From an uncultured Selenomonadales bacterium (GTDB lineage: Bacteria; Bacillota; Negativicutes; DSM-1736; Dendrosporobacteraceae), in NCBI GenBank assembly GCA_946407015.1, contig CAMJML010000025.1:1-46814 (forward strand): DNA of 46,814 bases, read 5' to 3'. Of this stretch, positions 17,701 to 26,180 are shown piece by piece. Numbering within the stretch: position 1 is the first letter of the stretch; each line of letters begins with the position of its first letter. The position numbers and the translations under genes were made by a program. The notes under the pieces are model-generated. The model saw only the letters and a list, made by a program, of their open reading frames with translations. It searched no databases and was not told the DNA's origin.

Positions 17701-18226
17701 GGCGGCCGAGGTGCTGTTCGGCGGTCAGGAATGCCTGCCTGCCGGTGTACTTTATTATTTCTTGAAAAACCCGACCGTTGCCGCTGCCGTGCGGCTTAGC
17801 AATGAGGACATCCAAAAGGAAATCAACAACCAGCTCAAAATGCCGGGCTGGGTGCTGGCCGATCAGGAGGTTGTCCGGCTGCTGGATGCGGCGATGGAAA
17901 GCAAATCCGAATTTTTAAAAATTGCGTTGAAAAAGGATCAGACCTTTTATAGCCATAGCCTGGCTTATGTCAAAACCGGTGAAGAGTTTTCCTGCCTGCT
18001 CGAGCATGTGGAGAACATTCTGGTCGAGACCGGGCAGCAAATCCTGGCCGGTGAAATTGCCATCCAGCCTTTTTCCCTGCAGCAAAGCCAGGCCTGCAGC
18101 TACTGCCAGTACCTGCCGGTCTGCCAGTTTGACCGGCTGCTGCCGGAAAACCGCTTCCGGGAACTGGCCGAGCTGGCCGATGATGTTATTTTACAGGCCC
18201 TGGCCCGAAAGGAGGCGCAACCATGA
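14768..18226 (+). CDS. addB: ATP-dependent helicase/deoxyribonuclease subunit B
   Basis: AddB, partner of AddA in the RecBCD-equivalent enzyme that resects double-strand breaks to Chi-like sites for RecA loading. The N-terminus has a Walker A sequence GRTGSGKTRQC. The C-terminal nuclease domain has IDYKSGG and is bounded by four cysteines expected to hold a [4Fe-4S] cluster: one in FRSCPFKHF (residue 787) and three in CSYCQYLPVC (residues 1110, 1113, 1119). The longest frame begins at 14735, inside sbcC, but ATG 14768 follows AGGAGGTG and gives 1152 residues, close to the B. subtilis length. It overlaps addA by ATGA. Confidence 0.97.
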   Translation: MTLRLIIGRTGSGKTRQCLEEIRQRLRQEPEGSPLMMILPEHATFQIERELAATPGLGGFMRASVFGFRRLAHRVLLDTGGAVRPQITELGKRLVLGRLLRDNHPQLKVLARAARQRNFTETLAGMIQEFKSYAVSPDALQQSALTAGQPELQDKLTDLALLYREFNLVLAGKYTDPEDCLTLLAERLPQSALVRQAEIWVDGFSWFNPQETAVLHQLLTTARQVTVTLCLDEPCSSKHEAETALFHRQWQTWSKLKNLAATLGIAVEELELTQPVRFQAPLLAHIERTFFSFPTPLYSGPEPSGLMLVEAANRRVEVEGMAADLLRLCRETGCRWRDIGILVRDTASYGDVVETVLADYDIPFFRDSKRQPVHHPLAELLRSALEGLARWSYEPLFRCFKTDFFPLSRGQIDELENYVLEFGIRGSSWVKTEPWTYVRRLSLGENAELDEAQQRFLEDINQIRQLATGPLLALNSRLKAAGQVVDFTVALVQFLVELQVPEKLEQWAVAAEQEGDLEQAREHRQMWDSMIQLFEQLVETCGDQAVDLDEYAAMVDDGLEGLTLSLIPPGLDYVTVSTLEQNSISNCRAVYLLGVNDGVLPRRGRGEGLLTDEERAYLAGAGLELAPGAAADNFAERFLVYTALTRSTQFLWVSYPLADEEGKGLSPSIVVKRLKEMAGRGIHKSLPLELPVGSEQDLLVHPRRALAGLAASLRLYKSGQDIAPVWWDVYNWGRQAEPYALHLRQIIDGLFHSNEPGRLPLELARALYAGNRRLRGSVTRFESFRSCPFKHFVQYGLGLKERAIFRLQAPDLGQFLHAALKEFGEHLKASGQEWGQVSAPECEQLCSQVVQELAPKLQNEILLSSEQHKHLLGRLQRTVERSVQRLIEFDRATKFKPVAFEQNFGRGTGALPPLVYPLPDGYRLELAGQIDRIDQTEYQGRRYILVIDYKSGGAWLKLVDVYYGLKLQLLTYLLVVRQAAEVLFGGQECLPAGVLYYFLKNPTVAAAVRLSNEDIQKEINNQLKMPGWVLADQEVVRLLDAAMESKSEFLKIALKKDQTFYSHSLAYVKTGEEFSCLLEHVENILVETGQQILAGEIAIQPFSLQQSQACSYCQYLPVCQFDRLLPENRFRELAELADDVILQALARKEAQP

Positions 18227-21200
18227 GTTGGTCGCAGGAACAATTGCAGGCCATTGAGCTGAGCAATAAAAATTTGCTGGTTGCCGCTGCTGCCGGCTCG
18301 GGCAAGACTTCGGTGCTGGTCGAGCGGATTATCCGCCGGGTGCTGGATGAGCGGCAGCCGCTGGATGTCGATAAACTGCTGGTCGCCACCTTCACCAATG
18401 CCGCCGCGGCCGAAATGAGGGAACGGATCGGGTCAGCCTTGGAGAAGGCCTTGAAGACCGGCACCAATACCCGGCATTTGGAGCGCCAGCTGGTGCTGCT
18501 CAACTCGGCTTCGATTTCAACCATTCATGCCTTTTGCCAGAATATTGTCCGCCAGAACTTTCATCTGCTCGATTTAGACCCGAATTTCCGGATTGCCGGT
18601 GAGGCTGAAATCAACCTGCTCAAGCATGAAGTGCTGGAGAATCTGTTTGAAGAGAAATATGCCTGCGGCGATCCGCAGTTTCTGAATTTTGTTGAGCATT
18701 ACGGCGATCATCATCACGATCAGGCCCTGTATGATTTGGTGCTGGATCTCTATACTTTTTCCCAGAGCCATCCCTGGCCCAGTCATTGGCTGACCGGCTT
18801 GCAGCAGTCCTTTAACCTGCCGGACGGGCATAGCATTGAGCAAACCCCCTGGTCGGAACTGATCCGCAGCAAAATGATGCTGGAGCTGGATCAGGCCAGG
18901 CAATTGTTGGTTAAGCTAAGCCGGGAGGCGGCCCTGCCGGGCAAGCCTGCTGCGTATATCGAGGTTTTCAATGACGACCGGGCGCTGCTGGATGGACTGA
19001 TCGAGGCGGCCAAGCGTTCGTGGGAGTGTTTGACGCACGCCCTGGCTGACTGTAAATTCAGCAAGCTGCCAGCCGTCAAAGGGCTGGATGAGGCAGTAAA
19101 AAAAGAATTTCAAAAAGGCCGCCAAACAGTCAAAGACAAGGTCAGTGAGTTTCAGCACCTGTTTTTTGACCGGCCGGCGGAAGAACTGCTGGCCGACCTG
19201 CGCTCCATAGCCCCGGTCGTTACCGCCTTAACCGAACTGGTGAAGGACTTTGCCGGTGCGTTTGCCAAGGCCAAACTGGCCAAAAGCCTGGTCGATTTCG
19301 GTGATCTGGAGCATTTTTGCTTACGGATTCTGCTGGCTGAAGACGCGCAGCCGGGAGACGTCCGCCCATCCGGGGTGGCCCTGGCGCTGCAGCGCAAATA
19401 TGCTGAAATTATGGTGGATGAATACCAGGATACCAACGGGGTGCAGGAGACTATCCTGTCACTGGTGGCCAAGCCTGATCAGCCCAATTTATTCCTGGTC
19501 GGCGATGTCAAGCAAAGCATTTACCGCTTCCGCCTGGCCGAGCCGGAGCTGTTTTTGGAGAAATACCGCCTGTATCCGCAGCAGGGCAGCGGTTATGCCC
19601 GGGTGGATCTGGCCCGCAATTTCCGCAGCCGGGCCGAAGTCCTCCATGGCATCAACTTTGTCTTCAGTCAGTTGATGGCTCCCCGGGTCGCCGAACTGGA
19701 ATACGGTGAGGCCGAAAGGCTCAATCCCGGACCCGACTACCCGGCGGCGAACGGCAACACGCTGGCCGGACCGGTGGAACTCTGCATCATCGACCGGGAC
19801 AGTGAGGGCGTACCCGGCTGCCCGGACAAGGAAGCGGAGGAGACGGACGGGGAAACAGAAGCCGCAACGGCGGAATGCAGCGGCTTCGAACTGGAAGCGC
19901 GTTTGATTGCCGGCCGGATTCAAGAGCTGATGAACAGCCAGCCGGTGATTTTTGATAAAGAACTTAAACAATACCGGCCCTTGGCCTGGCGGGATATGGT
20001 CATCCTGCTGCGTTCGGTTAAAAACAAGGCCAATATCCTGCTGGAAGTGCTACGGGAACAGCATATCCCGGCCTACGCCGAACTGGATTCGGGTTATTTC
20101 CGGGAAATAGAAGTGCAGGTCATGTTATCGCTGTTGAGCGTGATTGACAATCCCTGTCAGGATATTCATTTGGCCGGTGTGCTGCGCTCGCCGCTGGTTG
20201 GGCTGTCGGCTGAGCAGTTGGCGCAGCTCCGGCTGGGCAAACGGCAGGGGGATTTATGGGGAGCGGTTGTGGCCGCAGCCTGCGCGGAAAATGACCCGGG
20301 CGAACTGCAGGTTAAGACAGCCGGTTTCGTGGAACGGCTGGGCAAATGGCGCAGCCTGTCGCGGCGCAAAGGGGTTCCGGAGCTGATTTGGCAGCTCTAC
20401 CGGGATACCGGCTATTATGACTATGTGGGCGGCATGCCGGGCGGGCTATTGCGCCAGGCCAACCTGCGGGCGCTGTACGACCGGGCCCGCCAATATGAGT
20501 CCACCAATTTCCGGGGCTTATTCCGGTTTCTGCGCTTTATAGAGCGGATGCAGCATAAAGGAACCGACCTGGCCGTTGCCCGGGCGCTGGGCGAAAGTGA
20601 AGATGTTGTGCGGGTGATGAGCATCCACAAAAGCAAAGGGCTGGAGTTTCCGGTGGTGTTTGTGGCCGACTTGGGCAAAAGCATCAACCTGGCGGACAGT
20701 AAGGCGCTGGTGCTGACCCACAAGAAACTGGGAGTAGGACCGTATGTCACCAATCCGGCGCTGCGCTTTCGTTATCCGTCCCTGGCGCGGTACGGCATTG
20801 CCCATAAGCTGAATATGGAAACCAAAGCCGAAGAATTGCGGATTCTCTATGTGGCTTTGACCAGGGCCAGGGAAAAACTGATTTTAGTAGGTTCGGCCAG
20901 CAAACTGGCCCAGAAAATGGCCAGTTGGTGCCAGAGTACCGGCAGTGCCCGTCAAACCTTGCCCGACTCGCTGATTGCCGGGGCCAAAAGTTATTTGGAC
21001 TGGCTGTGCCCGGCTATTGCCCGCCATGCCGACGGCCAGGTGCTCCGGGAGGTTGTGGCAGGCTGCGAACCGCCTGACGCGGCCTTGAGCCAGGATGCTT
21101 CGGCCTGGCAGGTGAAAATTTATGGCCGCCATGAGATTTCCGGCCAGGCTGGCGCTGAGGCGGCTGACGCCCCCTTGCTGCCGTTTGTCCGGCGACTTGA

Positions 21201-21924
21201 AGCGGTAGCGGCCGGAACGGGCGGCCCCTGGGTCCAGGAACAGTTAAGCTGGCAGTATCCTCACCAGGCCGCAGTGGGTAAACCGGCCAAATTGTCGGTG
21301 AGTGAAATTAAGCGGCGGTTTGAGCTGGTGGATCCGGCCGGCAGTGAGCCGCTGTTTGAGCGGCCGCCCATCATCACCCGGCCGGCCTTTCTGCAGGCAG
21401 CCGGCAAGCTGACGGCGGCCGAGTATGGTACGGTGCTGCATACCGTCATGCAGCATCTCGAGCTGGGCGGGGATTATTCGCACGAGGCGCTGCAGCGCCA
21501 GCTTGACGGCTTTGTTGCCCGGGAAATCCTGCTGCCCGAGCAGGCGGCGGCCGTGGACGTTACCCGGATCAACCGGTTTTTTGACTCTGAGCTGGGCCGG
21601 CGCCTGCTGCGCTCGCCGCAGGTGAGGCGGGAACTGCCCTTTAGTTTGATGCTGCCGGCCAAGCGGCTGTATCCGGAGCTTGGTGATACGGAGGAACAAA
21701 TTTTTGTGCAAGGCGTGATTGACGTGTTGTTTGCGGAAGAAAACGGCTTGGTGCTGGTGGATTATAAGACCGATCAGGGAGCGTCCGCGGCTGAGCTGGC
21801 TGCGAAATATCAGGTACAACTGGCTTTATATGCTGAAGCGGTGCAAACTATTTTGAAGCAGCCGGTTTACGCCTGCTACTTGTATCCATTCAGTACGGGG
21901 GAGGCCATTAAAGTCGAGCTGTGA
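18223..21924 (+). CDS. addA: ATP-dependent helicase/nuclease subunit A
   Basis: AddA, a 1233-residue UvrD-like helicase fused to a RecB-type nuclease. Helicase motifs: AAAAGSGKTSVLVERI (about residue 20), TIHAFCQ, VDEYQDTN (about 398-405), VGDVKQSIYRFR, MSIHKSKGLEFPVVF and LYVALTRAREKL. The nuclease domain follows an AEYGTVLHTVMQH segment and carries GVIDVLF and VDYKTDQ (about 1179-1185). Start ATG overlaps the addB stop. The gene order sbcD-sbcC-addB-addA puts all subunits of both end-processing machines in one transcription unit. A palindrome overlies its stop codon. Confidence 0.97.
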   Translation: MSWSQEQLQAIELSNKNLLVAAAAGSGKTSVLVERIIRRVLDERQPLDVDKLLVATFTNAAAAEMRERIGSALEKALKTGTNTRHLERQLVLLNSASISTIHAFCQNIVRQNFHLLDLDPNFRIAGEAEINLLKHEVLENLFEEKYACGDPQFLNFVEHYGDHHHDQALYDLVLDLYTFSQSHPWPSHWLTGLQQSFNLPDGHSIEQTPWSELIRSKMMLELDQARQLLVKLSREAALPGKPAAYIEVFNDDRALLDGLIEAAKRSWECLTHALADCKFSKLPAVKGLDEAVKKEFQKGRQTVKDKVSEFQHLFFDRPAEELLADLRSIAPVVTALTELVKDFAGAFAKAKLAKSLVDFGDLEHFCLRILLAEDAQPGDVRPSGVALALQRKYAEIMVDEYQDTNGVQETILSLVAKPDQPNLFLVGDVKQSIYRFRLAEPELFLEKYRLYPQQGSGYARVDLARNFRSRAEVLHGINFVFSQLMAPRVAELEYGEAERLNPGPDYPAANGNTLAGPVELCIIDRDSEGVPGCPDKEAEETDGETEAATAECSGFELEARLIAGRIQELMNSQPVIFDKELKQYRPLAWRDMVILLRSVKNKANILLEVLREQHIPAYAELDSGYFREIEVQVMLSLLSVIDNPCQDIHLAGVLRSPLVGLSAEQLAQLRLGKRQGDLWGAVVAAACAENDPGELQVKTAGFVERLGKWRSLSRRKGVPELIWQLYRDTGYYDYVGGMPGGLLRQANLRALYDRARQYESTNFRGLFRFLRFIERMQHKGTDLAVARALGESEDVVRVMSIHKSKGLEFPVVFVADLGKSINLADSKALVLTHKKLGVGPYVTNPALRFRYPSLARYGIAHKLNMETKAEELRILYVALTRAREKLILVGSASKLAQKMASWCQSTGSARQTLPDSLIAGAKSYLDWLCPAIARHADGQVLREVVAGCEPPDAALSQDASAWQVKIYGRHEISGQAGAEAADAPLLPFVRRLEAVAAGTGGPWVQEQLSWQYPHQAAVGKPAKLSVSEIKRRFELVDPAGSEPLFERPPIITRPAFLQAAGKLTAAEYGTVLHTVMQHLELGGDYSHEALQRQLDGFVAREILLPEQAAAVDVTRINRFFDSELGRRLLRSPQVRRELPFSLMLPAKRLYPELGDTEEQIFVQGVIDVLFAEENGLVLVDYKTDQGASAAELAAKYQVQLALYAEAVQTILKQPVYACYLYPFSTGEAIKVEL

Positions 21925-21936
21925 TTTGCATCACAG
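21919..21936. promoter_or_regulatory. CRP-like palindrome at the end of addA
   Basis: CTGTGATTTGCATCACAG: a perfect 7-base inverted repeat that contains TGTGA-N6-TCACA, the core consensus of CRP/FNR-family binding sites. It covers the addA stop codon and lies about 95 bases upstream of the HPP-family gene. As RNA it would also form a short hairpin, but the T-run at 21949-21955 is too far away to make a good terminator. Function is inferred only. Confidence 0.4.
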
Positions 21937-22031
21937 CCAGACAAGGCGTTTTTTTGATAGCATGGGCAAGACACTGATTGGCAGACGCGGTCATGCCGGA
22001 TCAAATCTTATGATGTTAGTGGAGTTTGTGC

Positions 22032-22544
22032 ATGCTATTGTGGCCAATCTTTCAATCAAAACGGGCGGCGCTCAGGCGCAAGCTCCATTTTTACCGAATT
22101 GCGGGTTCGTCGTTTGGCGCGGCTTTGGGGATCGGAGCGGTCAGTTATCTGGCGATGGCGACCGGGTGGCCGCTTTTAACGCCGAGTTTCGGTGCAACCG
22201 GACTGATTATGGCGGTAATCCCCGATAGTGCTTTTGCACAACCCCGTAACGTCATTGGCGGTCATCTTTTTAGCAGTATCACCGGGCTGCTGTGCTTGCA
22301 ACTACTGGGGAGCCACTGGTGGTCTTATATGGCTGCTGTCGGCCTGGCTGTGCTGCTCATGCAGTTGACCCGAACGGTGCATCCGCCTGCGGCATCCAAT
22401 CCATTATTCATTTTGCTGCAGCCGCGGGTGGAATGGGGTTTTCTGCTTATGCCGGTCTTAGCCAGCACGGTTATTTTAATTGGTACGGCCTGGATTTATC
22501 ATAACTTCATAGCCAAACGCAGTTATCCAAAGCACTGGGTATGA
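22032..22544 (+). CDS. HPP family integral membrane protein
   Basis: A 170-residue membrane protein of the HPP family, named for the motif seen here in TVHPPAASNPL. It has about four hydrophobic segments, with LLTPSFGATGLIMAVIP and AQPRNVIGGHL as further family features. Some plastid and cyanobacterial relatives act in nitrite transport; a role here is not established. A TTG at 22026 extends the frame, but the ATG at 22032 follows GGAG by seven bases and is preferred. A CRP-like site lies upstream and a terminator directly downstream, so it is probably monocistronic. Confidence 0.85.
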   Translation: MLLWPIFQSKRAALRRKLHFYRIAGSSFGAALGIGAVSYLAMATGWPLLTPSFGATGLIMAVIPDSAFAQPRNVIGGHLFSSITGLLCLQLLGSHWWSYMAAVGLAVLLMQLTRTVHPPAASNPLFILLQPRVEWGFLLMPVLASTVILIGTAWIYHNFIAKRSYPKHWV

Positions 22545-22555
22545 CGCGGAAAGGT

Positions 22556-22597
22556 AAGCTGCTGACTTTGCTTATGTCGAAGTCGGCAGCTTTTTTT
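22556..22597 (+). terminator. intrinsic terminator after HPP gene
   Basis: AAGCTGCTGACTT pairs with AAGTCGGCAGCTT (one G-U pair) across a ten-base loop, and the second arm runs into seven T residues ending at 22597. It is a standard rho-independent terminator. Confidence 0.85.
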
Positions 22598-22742
22598 ATG
22601 CTTGTATGCGGCTGTTTTATGAAGCAGCCGGCTTGCCGGGGTGGTTATTTTTACGATGATGAATAAATTTGCCGGGAATGCCAAACATAACAGTAAGAAT
22701 TTGCAATCCTAGGTTCAGTTTATGACATTTGGGGGGGTCATT

Positions 22743-23465
22743 TTGAAAGCATCCTTATTTGTAACCTGCATTGCCGACATGATGTATGCTGAAGTGGGGG
22801 AAAGCACCGTCCGGGTTTTACGGCGTCTTGGCGTCGATTTGGATTTTCCTGAGGGACAGACCTGCTGCGGACAACCGGCTTATTCCTGTGGCTATCATAA
22901 AGAAGCGGCACATGTGGCTAAAAAAGTGATTGAAGTATTTGAACACAGTGAACGGATTATCATGCCTTCCGGTTCCTGTGCTTCCATGGTGCATCATGGT
23001 TATCCGGAGTTATTCCGGGGCGATCCGGTTTGGGAAAAGAAAGCCCACGAATTTGTCCATAAAACCTATGAGTTTTCCCAATTCATCGTGGATGTACTGG
23101 GTGTTACCGATGTGGGAGCCACCTTTAATAAGAAAGTGACCTACCATTCGAGCTGCCACATGTCCCGGTTGCTCGGGATTGAAGAACAGCCTAAAACACT
23201 GCTTAAAAATGTTAAAGGCCTTGATTTTGTCGAACTGCCCTATGCGTTTGACTGCTGTGGTTTTGGCGGCACTTTCTCCATGAAGCTTTCCGATATATCC
23301 GGGGCGATTGTCGAAGAAAAAGTCGACCATATTGTGGAGACCGGAGCCGAGGTGCTGGTTGGCTGTGATTTGACCTGTCTGATGAATATTGGCGGCCGGT
23401 TGAGCCGCCGGGGCATTCCGGTCAAAGTCATGCATTTAGCTCAAGTCCTGGATCAAGGAGTGTGA
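22743..23465 (+). CDS. lutA: lactate utilization protein A, Fe-S/CCG protein
   Basis: Subunit of the LutABC L-lactate oxidation system, carrying two cysteine-rich CCG domains (CCGQPAYSCGY and CCGFGGTFSMK) as in heterodisulfide reductase and glycolate oxidase iron-sulfur subunits. An ATG at 22722 is in frame, but TTG 22743 lies five bases after a run of seven G residues that can serve as SD and gives the usual KASLFVTCIADM start and 240 residues (B. subtilis LutA is of this length). The G tract directly before the start is unusual. lutB follows after six bases. Confidence 0.93.
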   Translation: MKASLFVTCIADMMYAEVGESTVRVLRRLGVDLDFPEGQTCCGQPAYSCGYHKEAAHVAKKVIEVFEHSERIIMPSGSCASMVHHGYPELFRGDPVWEKKAHEFVHKTYEFSQFIVDVLGVTDVGATFNKKVTYHSSCHMSRLLGIEEQPKTLLKNVKGLDFVELPYAFDCCGFGGTFSMKLSDISGAIVEEKVDHIVETGAEVLVGCDLTCLMNIGGRLSRRGIPVKVMHLAQVLDQGV

Positions 23466-23471
23466 TGAAGT

Positions 23472-24896
23472 ATGCATATTGAACCTAGTTTCCGGAGGCG
23501 GTACCAAAAGGCACTGGCCGATCAAGTCATGATTAAGGCAGTCAAGCTGGGAACAGGTAGACTAAGGGGTAAACGGGCTCAAGCCATTGAAGAAGTGGGC
23601 CAGGAGCGGTGGGCAAATTTCCGGAACAGGGCTGAGGCTATCCGGTTGCATGTTATTCAGCATTTGGATCAATATCTGGAACAGCTTATCGATAACGTGC
23701 TGAAAAAAGGCGGTCATGTTTGTCTGGCCAAAACCGGCGAGGAAGCAGTCCGTTATATTGAAGAGCTGGCTAAAAAGAAAAATGCCAAAAACATTGTTAA
23801 ATCCAAATCCATGGTTTCGGAGGAAATTCATCTCAATCCGGCATTGGAAAAAATGGGCTGTAAGGTTATTGAGTCGGATTTGGGCGAATGGATTATCCAA
23901 TTGGCCAATGAAACCCCATCTCATATTATCGTTCCGGCCATGCATAAAAACCGCTTTCAGGTTGCCGACTTATTTAATGCCGTGAATACCGGACCGAAAA
24001 TTCCGGCTGAAACGGCCGATTTGTGTGCTTTTGCCCGTCAATACCTGCGTCAGCAATTTATGAATATCGATATTGGCATCACGGGCTGCAACTTTGCCAT
24101 TGCCGATTCGGGGGCAGTGACCATCTGCACCAATGAGGGCAATGCCAGAATTGTTTCGGCTCTGGCGCCGACCATGGTCACCATTATGGGGATGGAACGA
24201 ATTCTGCCGAGCATTGAGGAACTGGCCGTGATGCTGTCCTTGCTGGCCCGCAGTGCAACCGGACAGAAACTGACGGTTTACAATACCCTTTCGACCGGTG
24301 TCCGAATCGGTGAGGAACTGGACGGGCCGCAGGAATTTCATTTGGTCATTGTCGATAATGGCCGGTCGAAACTGTTGGGATCAAAATATGAAAAAGTGCT
24401 CAATTGCATTCGCTGCGGTTCTTGTTTAAATGCCTGCCCGGTTTACCGCAATATTGGCGGCCATGCCTATGGCTGGGTTTATCCGGGACCGATCGGAGCG
24501 GTCTTGTCGCCGCTTTACCAAGGGATGGACAAATATGGTGAATTGGCTTATGCCAGCACGCTGTGCGGCGCTTGCCATGTAGCCTGCCCGGTCAAAATAC
24601 CGCTCCATGATATGCTGTATGCATTGCGTAATGACAAGGTTGAACTGGAGAAGAAAGGCGAGCTGGTTGAAGATATTACCTTCAAAGGCTGGAGTGCGGC
24701 GTTTGCAACCATGAGCCGTTACCGCTTCTCCATCCGGATGGCGCGGCGATTCCAGTTCCCGCTGGTCAAAGCCGGCAAGATTGCTTTTGGCCCGCCACCC
24801 ATTTCGGACTGGCTGAAATATCGGGACATGCCGGCACTGCCGGATAAGTTTTTCCACGAAGTTTGGCCGGAACTGAATAAGGACAGGAAGGAGTAG
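23472..24896 (+). CDS. lutB: lactate utilization protein B, LUD domain and ferredoxin domain
   Basis: The 474-residue iron-sulfur subunit of LutABC. The N-terminal two-thirds is a LUD domain (KSKSMVSEEIHLNPALEKMG, IGITGCNFAIADSGAVTICT). The C-terminal part holds two 4Fe-4S ferredoxin motifs, CIRCGSCLNACPVYRN and LCGACHVACPVKIPLHD. Start ATG has AAGGAGTG upstream. The electron acceptor is not encoded nearby. It is separated by six and seven bases from its neighbours, and the three genes end with a common terminator. Confidence 0.95.
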   Translation: MHIEPSFRRRYQKALADQVMIKAVKLGTGRLRGKRAQAIEEVGQERWANFRNRAEAIRLHVIQHLDQYLEQLIDNVLKKGGHVCLAKTGEEAVRYIEELAKKKNAKNIVKSKSMVSEEIHLNPALEKMGCKVIESDLGEWIIQLANETPSHIIVPAMHKNRFQVADLFNAVNTGPKIPAETADLCAFARQYLRQQFMNIDIGITGCNFAIADSGAVTICTNEGNARIVSALAPTMVTIMGMERILPSIEELAVMLSLLARSATGQKLTVYNTLSTGVRIGEELDGPQEFHLVIVDNGRSKLLGSKYEKVLNCIRCGSCLNACPVYRNIGGHAYGWVYPGPIGAVLSPLYQGMDKYGELAYASTLCGACHVACPVKIPLHDMLYALRNDKVELEKKGELVEDITFKGWSAAFATMSRYRFSIRMARRFQFPLVKAGKIAFGPPPISDWLKYRDMPALPDKFFHEVWPELNKDRKE

Positions 24897-24903
24897 GGAG
24901 AAT

Positions 24904-25617
24904 ATGGCGCAAGGAACGCTAACCGGAGATCGTCAGGCTTTCTTTTCGGCAATCCGCAATAATATTAAAACCCCGCCCGGCGGCAAAGCCAAACGGGTCG
25001 AAAATCCCATGGAAGGTTTGTTTACGCAGCGGGAAACCACGGTTGAGGAACGCCAGGTCCTGAGGGACCGTTTTATTCAGGAATGGAATACGTTAGGCGG
25101 ACAGGCCTTTAGCGTTAAAGACCGTCAGGAACTGGTGGGCAAGCTGGGGGAAATTATCCGGGAAAGAAAGATTAAACAGGCCATGCGGTGGGATCACCCA
25201 GAGCTGGAAAAGCTTCAGTTGGAGGATGTGTTTTTGCAGGAGCAGGCCAGCTTGTCCAAATGGCCGCTGGACAAAGACTATCAGACTTGGATTGACCAGG
25301 CTGAAGCGATGGAGGCTGGAATCATCTGGGGGGACATTGCTATGGCCGAATCAGGTACCCTGGTGTTACCGGCATCCACGGCGCAGCCGACCACGGTTTG
25401 TATTTTACCGATTACCTTGATTGCAATTTTTACGACAGCCCAGTTGGTGGATGGGTTTTATTCGGTCATGAAATTGCTCAAGAAGCGGTATGGTACCAGC
25501 CTGCCGACTACGACCACGTTTATTACCGGACCCAGCCGGACTTCGGATATTGAAATGGATTTAACCATTGGCGTGCATGGTTCCAAATATGTATATGCCT
25601 GCATCCTGGATGAATAA
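24904..25617 (+). CDS. lutC: lactate utilization protein C, LUD domain
   Basis: The 237-residue LUD-domain subunit of LutABC. Features: an N-terminal helical part and a C-terminal LUD region with AESGTLVLPAS and TTFITGPSRTSDIEMDLTIG, the latter a well-conserved family sequence, ending GVHGSKYVYACILDE. Start ATG is preceded by TAGGGAG. Its TAA stop is part of the terminator stem that closes the lut operon. No lutR or lutP gene is in the window. Confidence 0.95.
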   Translation: MAQGTLTGDRQAFFSAIRNNIKTPPGGKAKRVENPMEGLFTQRETTVEERQVLRDRFIQEWNTLGGQAFSVKDRQELVGKLGEIIRERKIKQAMRWDHPELEKLQLEDVFLQEQASLSKWPLDKDYQTWIDQAEAMEAGIIWGDIAMAESGTLVLPASTAQPTTVCILPITLIAIFTTAQLVDGFYSVMKLLKKRYGTSLPTTTTFITGPSRTSDIEMDLTIGVHGSKYVYACILDE

Positions 25618-25660
25618 ATAAAAGAAAAAGCTCCTAACGGAGCTTTTTCTTTTATTTATT
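25613..25660. terminator. bidirectional terminator after lutABC
   Basis: A 22-base-pair perfect inverted repeat (25613-25634 with 25639-25660) with loop TAAC. The arms are AAAGAAAAAGCTCC and its complement, giving U-rich tails on both strands. It serves lutC and the convergent small gene. Confidence 0.9.
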
Positions 25661-25685
25661 GTCCGGCAGCAGGAAACGGCCGGTG

Positions 25686-25916
25686 TTAGCAGGATTTGCT
25701 GCCCAGCCGCGGATGCTTGATTGGTTTGAGGCTGAGTTTTTGTACCAGCTCAACGGCCGCTGCTAACTCAACATCGTGCCGGTTTTTTTCAGTTTCCAGC
25801 ACACAGATCGGGTTCTCTAGCCCGACTTCTCCGCCAGGCATATAGACATATTCCCGGGTATTGTGGTCGCCGAAAATCAATCCGGCTTTTAGTTGGGCTG
25901 TGACAATTGCGCTCAT
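25686..25916 (-). CDS. conserved-looking small protein, unknown
   Basis: A frame of up to 91 codons (from a TTG at 25961) with several possible starts. The ATG at 25916 has TAGGG six bases upstream and gives MSAIVTAQLKAGLIFGDHNT, 76 residues; ATGs at 25922 and 25934 are alternatives. The protein has a short hydrophobic N-terminal third, then YVYMPGGEVGLENPICVLE, a probable helix rich in Ala, Val and Glu, and ends GSKSC. I do not recognise a family. A good extended -10 promoter upstream and a bidirectional terminator downstream support a real gene. Confidence 0.7.
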   Translation of the reverse strand: MSAIVTAQLKAGLIFGDHNTREYVYMPGGEVGLENPICVLETEKNRHDVELAAAVELVQKLSLKPIKHPRLGSKSC

Positions 25917-25990
25917 GATCATCCCTACATTCATGCTAAATTTCGCGTTGTTTTGTTTCAAAAGGTGGTTTGGGTAAGTCGTTTTAGCTT

Positions 25991-25999
25991 ATTATAGCA
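25991..25999 (-). promoter_or_regulatory. extended -10 promoter for the 25.7-25.9 kb gene
   Basis: Read on the minus strand this is TGCTATAAT: a perfect TATAAT with the TGn extension. No good -35 element lies at 17 bases; the region is a CGG-rich stretch. Transcription would start about 60-70 bases before the preferred ATG. Confidence 0.55.
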
Positions 26000-26180
26000 T
26001 AAACCGCCGCCGCCGCTTAGCAAAAGTTCAGACTGACTCAGTGGTCTTTTCTGGAAGATGCCCCAGATTTCTGTTAAGATGACAAGTAGAGTGTCCTGAT
26101 GAGACGGGGGGTAAATTTCCAGGGGCATCATATTCGGAGCCAATGTTGCATACATCTTTGGTAGAAGGAGGCGGACTGAT

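Noticed and set aside
21244..21819. 191-codon minus-strand frame inside addA
   Set aside because: Antisense of the conserved AddA nuclease domain.
21926..22228. 100-codon plus-strand frame overlapping the HPP gene start
   Set aside because: It overlaps the HPP protein in another frame, has no SD and has no protein-like pattern.
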